Notes under the pieces: model-generated | Seen by the model: only the letters and a program-made list of their open reading frames with translations | What the model was told of the DNA's origin: nothing | Database searches by the model: none | From: Flavobacteriales bacterium | GTDB lineage: Bacteria > Bacteroidota > Bacteroidia > Flavobacteriales > Flavobacteriaceae | DNA length: 11,356 bases | Assembly (NCBI GenBank): GCA_027033875.1 | Contig: JALVKK010000159.1 | Coordinates: 1-11,356, forward strand | Direction: 5' to 3' | In this document: positions 8,064-11,356 of the stretch, piece by piece | Layout of the letters: each line of letters starts with the position of its first letter | Numbering within the stretch: the first letter of the stretch is position 1 | Translations under genes and position numbers: made by a program

Positions 8064-8593
8064 CTTATTTCCCCTGTTCTCATCTATTCCCCTTGATAAA
8101 GGGGGATAAAACACAAGGCAAAATATAAAGGGGGATTTGCTCAAAAAAATTTCCTCTTTTTATTGAATTTCATTATTACAAATCTCCCTAAATCCCTCTT
8201 TATCAAGAGAGACTTTCACAGAAAATTTCGCGGGATTTTCTAAAAAACAAACTCAACACACTTTCCCCCTTGATAAAGGGGGACAAAACGCTAGACCAAA
8301 TGCAAAGGGGGATTTGCTCAAAAAAACAAACTCAACTTATATTCCCCCTTGATAAAGGGGGCGAGGGGGATTTGCTCAAAAAAATTTCCTCTTTTTATTG
8401 AATTTCATTATTACAAATCTCCCTAAATCCCTCTTTATCAAGAGAGACTTTCACAGAAAATTTCGCGGGATTTTCTAAAAAACAAACTCAACACACTTTC
8501 CCCCTTGATAAAGGGGGACAAAACGCTAGACCAAATGCAAAGGGGGATTTGCTTAATAAATTTCCTTACAAAAAAGGGGGATTTCTAAAAAAT
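8064..8593. repeat. Palindrome-rich repeat array, right part
   Basis: The array resumes right after the DUF559 start with ATTCCTTATTTCCCC, corresponding to the middle of unit 1. Two near-identical units follow at an offset of 235 bases (TCGCGGGA at 8228 and 8463). The roughly 90 bases after each motif appear identical by eye. Exact CCCCCTTGATAAAGGGGG copies lie at 8265-8282, 8344-8361 and 8500-8517; one lacking a C lies near 8087. The block TTTTTATTGAATTTCATTATT and the inverted CCCTCTTTATCAAGAGAG form recur as in the left part. The last fragment, AAAAAGGGGGATTTCT, ends near 8585. This fills the gap before the metzincin gene up to its promoter. Confidence 0.88.
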
Positions 8594-8605
8594 TCCCGCG
8601 AAAAA

Positions 8606-8636
8606 TTTGACAAACACAAAAAAACACATAAATTTG
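8606..8636 (+). promoter_or_regulatory. Consensus Bacteroidota promoter of the metzincin-like gene
   Basis: TTTG (8606-8609), a 19-base spacer, then TAAATTTG (8629-8636) is an exact match to the Bacteroidota sigma-A-type consensus TTTG-N19-TAnnTTTG. Transcription would begin about 15 bases before the ATG at 8660. No strong Shine-Dalgarno is visible, as is common in this phylum. A TCGCGGGA-family copy lies just upstream at 8594-8601. Confidence 0.8.
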
Positions 8637-8659
8637 TAATGTAAAATAACATTTTAGAT

Positions 8660-10846
8660 ATGAAATTATTTAAAAACCCGTTCAAATCACCGGAAAACAC
8701 CGATATTAATACCAACACCGAACAAAAAAAACCAATTTTGGAAAAATTTCGCGCCGCGCCCCAACGAACGTTGCGGGGGATTTCCCGCAAATACGCCACC
8801 CGCGCCATGGCAATCCTCGCCTTTGGATTGGCGACCAAAAAAATGCGCGGACAAATCAACCCCGAATACGCCACCGGCAAATACAATACCGTTAAAACCG
8901 TTATAGATTACGACGGACCGAAAAGCGACATTGAAACCCAATGTCACGACAACGACGCCTCTACCCAAGCCTCTTGGGCACAAAGCGTCCAAACCGAATG
9001 CCTCAACCCCGAAACCCAAATTAACGAATACGCCAATGTCCCGTCCAGTGTTTTTGTCGCGGGAAATTTGGGGCTAACTGCTGTAAATTATGATAAATAT
9101 GTTCGCCACCAAGCGCCTTATGACAACGGCAACGGGCGTCCCGATTCCGCCGACGACCGCCGGGGGTATGTGTATCAGTTGCAGGTGAATATGGACGCCA
9201 TGGGGGGAACGCTAGGGAATGGAACCAGCTACTCAACAGCGGTTTATGATGTACGAGCCCTTGATCCGGTTCAATCAGATGGCATCATAGAAACCCACGA
9301 AGCCAAAGGACACGGTTTGGGCTTATACCACACCGACGCCACGACCTTTACCATGGAGGTGGATTACCAGCAGAATGGGAGTTTTTGTTGTACGGAAACT
9401 GCCAAAACAGTCATGTCCGCCGGGGATGTAACCGGACAATATAACCAACTGATGACTTGCTCGGTTAATAACCGCGCCGATATCGCACCGGATGGTTATG
9501 TATATGGAACTTATGGTGGGTATCCGGCACGGACTTTGCCCGCGAATTTAGACAACAGTACCAGTGGCGACCGCTCGCTGGACAAACTCCACAACCGCCT
9601 CAAAATCGGGGGAATCCTCCACGACCGCGTTTATGAAGAAACCGTTCCGGTTGACCAAAAAATCGAAAATATTCCTTTTAATTACACCATCAACGGCACG
9701 GTTCTCACCGTGCAAAATTTCGCGGGATTTAACGCTTTAACCAATCCCAACAACGAATTACCCGAAGATTGCCAAGTATTTGTTTACAATGCCAACGACA
9801 CCGCCGAAGGACACCAAATTGCCCGTTTTCCGGCGCCCCGCTCCAACCGCATCGGTTGGCGTTGGGACGAATACGGACAGATAGATTTCGCGGATTTTAT
9901 AGCCCAACACGGCGGCAATCTGTCGGACTACGCTTTCCGCATCCGCGCCACCCACCAAAACCAAATGGGACCGGTGGGAACGGAACAAGCTACCAACACC
10001 CCACCCGAAACCTTCAACAGCAGTGTTTCGGTCAATGAAGACGAAACTTATACTTTCAATATTTTGAATTTCACCTACTCCGATAATGACAGCGATCCAC
10101 TAGCAAAAATTAAAATACCAACTTTACCAACTCACGGAACTTTGAAACTCAACGGCACACCCATCACTGCCAATCAGGAAATTCCCGCGAACGAAATCTC
10201 AAATCTGACTTATACCCCAAACGCCAACTACAACGGAACGGACACTTTTACATTCAGCGCTAGCGACGGCACCGATTGGAGCACCGCGGACATCATGACC
10301 GTCAATATCAATGCGGTTAATGATGCACCGAGCGCACCCGCGAATTTATCCGTCGTCAGCGTCAACGGCGACCAAGTAACCTTGTCCTTTGCCCCGGCTA
10401 CCGATATAGACGGCACTATTGACCATTATAATATTTATGTGGACGGCAACACCACTACTGCCTATGCCACCAGTCCAAGCACCAATCCTACTATTACCGT
10501 AACAAATCCCGGCAACCATACCGTGCAGGTGTCTGCTGTGGATAATCTGGGCGCAGAAAGTGATCTAACATCACCGGAAGGATTTGTAGATGTCAAAGAA
10601 AATGAAAAAATCGCGGGATTACGTATGTATCCGAATCCTGCCACCAACACGCTCAACATTGAAATAGACGGCGAACTGGATGATATTGAAATTTACAACC
10701 TGCAAGGGATATTAATCCGCGAATACGACCCGCAAGGTACTTCAATATACCAAATCGATACATCAGGATTAGTCAAAGGTATTTATTTTGTTTATGTTTA
10801 CAACAAACAAGGACAAAAATCAGTTGTGAAATTGGTTGTGAAGTAA
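8660..10846 (+). CDS. Secreted metzincin-like protein with cadherin-like, FN3 and T9SS sorting domains
   Basis: A 728-residue exported protein. The N-terminus is unusual: a basic 46-residue stretch precedes a short hydrophobic segment (AMAILAFGLA, 49-58) and a possible signal cleavage near GQ (64-65). A metzincin-like zinc site follows at 213-226 (HEAKGHGLGLYHTD) with a candidate Met-turn, VMSAGD (Met252). The canonical form would be HEAGHGLGLYH; here one extra residue, Lys216, breaks the HExxH spacing, so activity is doubtful. Residues 449-556 resemble a cadherin-like/tandem-95 repeat (SVNEDETYTF; YTPNANYNGTDTFTF). Residues 557-645 are a fibronectin type III domain. Residues 651-728 are a type A T9SS sorting domain (RMYPNPATNTLNIEI; GLVKGIYFV), predicting export across the outer membrane and cell-surface attachment or release. 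It has its own promoter at 8606-8636. Its substrate is unknown. Confidence 0.93.
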   Translation: MKLFKNPFKSPENTDINTNTEQKKPILEKFRAAPQRTLRGISRKYATRAMAILAFGLATKKMRGQINPEYATGKYNTVKTVIDYDGPKSDIETQCHDNDASTQASWAQSVQTECLNPETQINEYANVPSSVFVAGNLGLTAVNYDKYVRHQAPYDNGNGRPDSADDRRGYVYQLQVNMDAMGGTLGNGTSYSTAVYDVRALDPVQSDGIIETHEAKGHGLGLYHTDATTFTMEVDYQQNGSFCCTETAKTVMSAGDVTGQYNQLMTCSVNNRADIAPDGYVYGTYGGYPARTLPANLDNSTSGDRSLDKLHNRLKIGGILHDRVYEETVPVDQKIENIPFNYTINGTVLTVQNFAGFNALTNPNNELPEDCQVFVYNANDTAEGHQIARFPAPRSNRIGWRWDEYGQIDFADFIAQHGGNLSDYAFRIRATHQNQMGPVGTEQATNTPPETFNSSVSVNEDETYTFNILNFTYSDNDSDPLAKIKIPTLPTHGTLKLNGTPITANQEIPANEISNLTYTPNANYNGTDTFTFSASDGTDWSTADIMTVNINAVNDAPSAPANLSVVSVNGDQVTLSFAPATDIDGTIDHYNIYVDGNTTTAYATSPSTNPTITVTNPGNHTVQVSAVDNLGAESDLTSPEGFVDVKENEKIAGLRMYPNPATNTLNIEIDGELDDIEIYNLQGILIREYDPQGTSIYQIDTSGLVKGIYFVYVYNKQGQKSVVKLVVK

Positions 10847-10899
10847 AAATTTCGCGGGATTTTGGGGATAGTCTAATTTCGTAATAAAAAAACGCCGAC

Positions 10900-11101
10900 C
10901 CGCTAACATTATGTATAGTTTATAGCAAGTGTTGTGTTTTATTGGGTAGTTTGCGTGTACTTGCACCGCAAAATTCTGCGAATTTTGCAATGGTTTGAAA
11001 AAAATATATTGAAAACTCGCAGAATTTTGCTAACTTTGGTGCTTAAATCAATGGTTAGCGAGTTTTTAATTTGCTACAAACCATACATTGACCGTTGGCG
11101 G
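10900..11101 (+). repeat. attC-like repeat element C (202 bp, nested palindromes)
   Basis: The outer arms are 10900-10928 and 11071-11101. CCGCTAAC pairs with GTTGGCGG with one G-T wobble. A bubble of 3 versus 5 bases follows, then ATGTATAGTTTATAGCAA pairs with the right arm with two wobbles. The core, bubble asymmetry and GTATAGTT block are shared with element B. Inside lies a second inverted repeat: GCACC and GCAAAATTCTGCG (10963-10980) against CGCAGAATTTTGC and GGTGC (11018-11042). A 7-base insertion, TAACTTT, in its right arm forms the -7 box of a promoter. From about 10969 onward the element is homologous to element A. It lies 54 bases after the metzincin stop codon. Confidence 0.78.
11009..11038 (+). 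promoter_or_regulatory. Consensus promoter inside element C
   Basis: TTG (11009-11011), an exact 19-base spacer and TAACTTTG (11031-11038) match the Bacteroidota promoter consensus. It points out of the element toward the partial gene at 11226, leaving a leader of about 180 bases that would include the right arm of the palindrome. Element A has the equivalent box at 62-69. Confidence 0.7.
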
Positions 11102-11225
11102 TAATTACCGTATGGAAACATTGAATACTTGTGCTAACAAAAAAAGGAAACATCAATTTAAAAATAATTGAAAACAAAATGCTAATTGCTAACCAAAATA
11201 ATAGTAATATAAAATATAATTAATA

Positions 11226-11356
11226 ATGACAACTAATATTTTTTTAAATTCATATCAACAACCTGAAAATAAATTAACATACAATTTTTTTTCTCTTCTT
11301 GAAATACTTAATAGTAAAATTGTAATTGATTTTTTAACAGGTAAACAAACAAAAGA
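11226..11356 (+). CDS. Partial AT-rich gene, N-terminus only (unknown; possibly defence-related)
   Basis: An open frame from ATG 11226 runs off the window after 43 codons, beginning MTTNIFLNSYQQPENKLTYN. The pattern PEN-x-LTY followed by an aliphatic LLEIL stretch recalls the start of some restriction or PD-(D/E)XK nuclease-like proteins, but too little is present to name a family. It is AT-rich like the helicase gene. It follows element C as the helicase gene follows element A. The 124 bases between element C and this ATG hold no other recognisable feature apart from the palindrome CGGTAATTACCG (11099-11110). Confidence 0.6.
   Translation, partial: MTTNIFLNSYQQPENKLTYNFFSLLEILNSKIVIDFLTGKQTK

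Larger units (their letters stand above)
5096..10859. repeat. Dispersed short motif, core TCGCGGGA (17 exact copies, both strands)
   Basis: Hand-found exact copies of TCGCGGGA start at 6361, 7181, 7428, 8228, 8463, 9057, 9720, 10611 and 10852. Copies of its complement TCCCGCGA start at 5096, 5661, 5679, 5986, 7022, 8038, 8594 and 10183. Near matches lie at 9538 and 10336. Flanks are AT-rich, giving an extended form close to AAAATTTCGCGGGATTTT. Copies lie in all three genes of this block, in several reading frames, and between genes. None was found in 1-5041 or after 10860. An 8-mer is expected well under once per strand in this length. Confidence 0.85.

Noticed and set aside
7940..8128. Short plus-strand frame opposite the DUF559 start
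   Set aside because: It is the complementary reading of the palindromic repeat (NPPKSPFIKGD) and shows no protein family features.
7181..8593. Repeat array considered as a CRISPR array
   Set aside because: Units are about 235-247 bases with several palindromes each. There are no short regular repeats with unique spacers and no cas genes.
8566..9236. Minus-strand frames opposite the metzincin-like gene
   Set aside because: They are shadows of a well-supported coding region with its own consensus promoter.
10847..10899. Terminator after the metzincin-like gene
   Set aside because: There is no stable stem followed by a T run; only a TCGCGGGA copy and an A run are present. Element C itself may serve.
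11112..11171. 19-codon frame between element C and the partial gene
   Set aside because: It is very short, AT-rich and has no recognisable ribosome binding site. It is indistinguishable from chance.

Overview
The window looks like an accessory region of a Bacteroidota genome. Two signs support this. Promoters have the form TTTG-N19-TAnnTTTG (two clean examples), and the large plus-strand secreted protein ends in a type IX secretion (T9SS) C-terminal sorting domain. Composition is mosaic. The first gene is strongly AT-rich (10 of 60 bases are G or C in 1201-1260), while the central genes are near-balanced (30 of 60 in 9601-9660).

Layout: (1) A partial repeat element (1-132) carries a TAnnTTTG promoter box and ends in the core CCGTTAGCGG. 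(2) A roughly 1,590-residue defence-type protein follows (116-4882, +). It joins a sacsin/Hsp90-like ATPase module to a Upf1-like SF1 helicase. Its stop codon lies inside the next repeat element. (3) A 133-bp imperfect palindrome (4876-5008) has the folded layout of an integron attC site: an 8-bp core stem, an asymmetric bubble and a long second stem. (4) A minus-strand secreted Cys-rich protein (5042-7114) contains a complete-looking Hint (intein-like) domain. (5) A repeat array (about 7180-8593) is built on the palindrome CCCCCTTGATAAAGGGGG and holds a small DUF559 endonuclease gene (7585-8061, -). (6) A plus-strand secreted metzincin-like protein (8660-10846) has cadherin-like, FN3 and T9SS sorting domains. 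(7) A 202-bp copy of the repeat element (10900-11101) carries a consensus outward promoter. (8) A truncated AT-rich gene starts at 11226.

The best candidate for something new is the cassette-like organisation. Three elements in the same orientation, with CCGCTAAC / GTTRGCGG cores and attC-like folding, separate compositionally different gene blocks. The first block is a defence-like gene that ends exactly in the next element, as integron cassettes do. Two of the elements carry their own promoter. No integrase is visible.

A second signal is the 8-mer TCGCGGGA (17 copies by hand count on both strands). It is confined to 5096-10859, occurs inside and outside genes and has AT flanks. It resembles a DNA-uptake or highly iterated motif and is absent from the AT-rich helicase gene. 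The Hint protein and the nuclease both have N-termini partly encoded by the repeat families.
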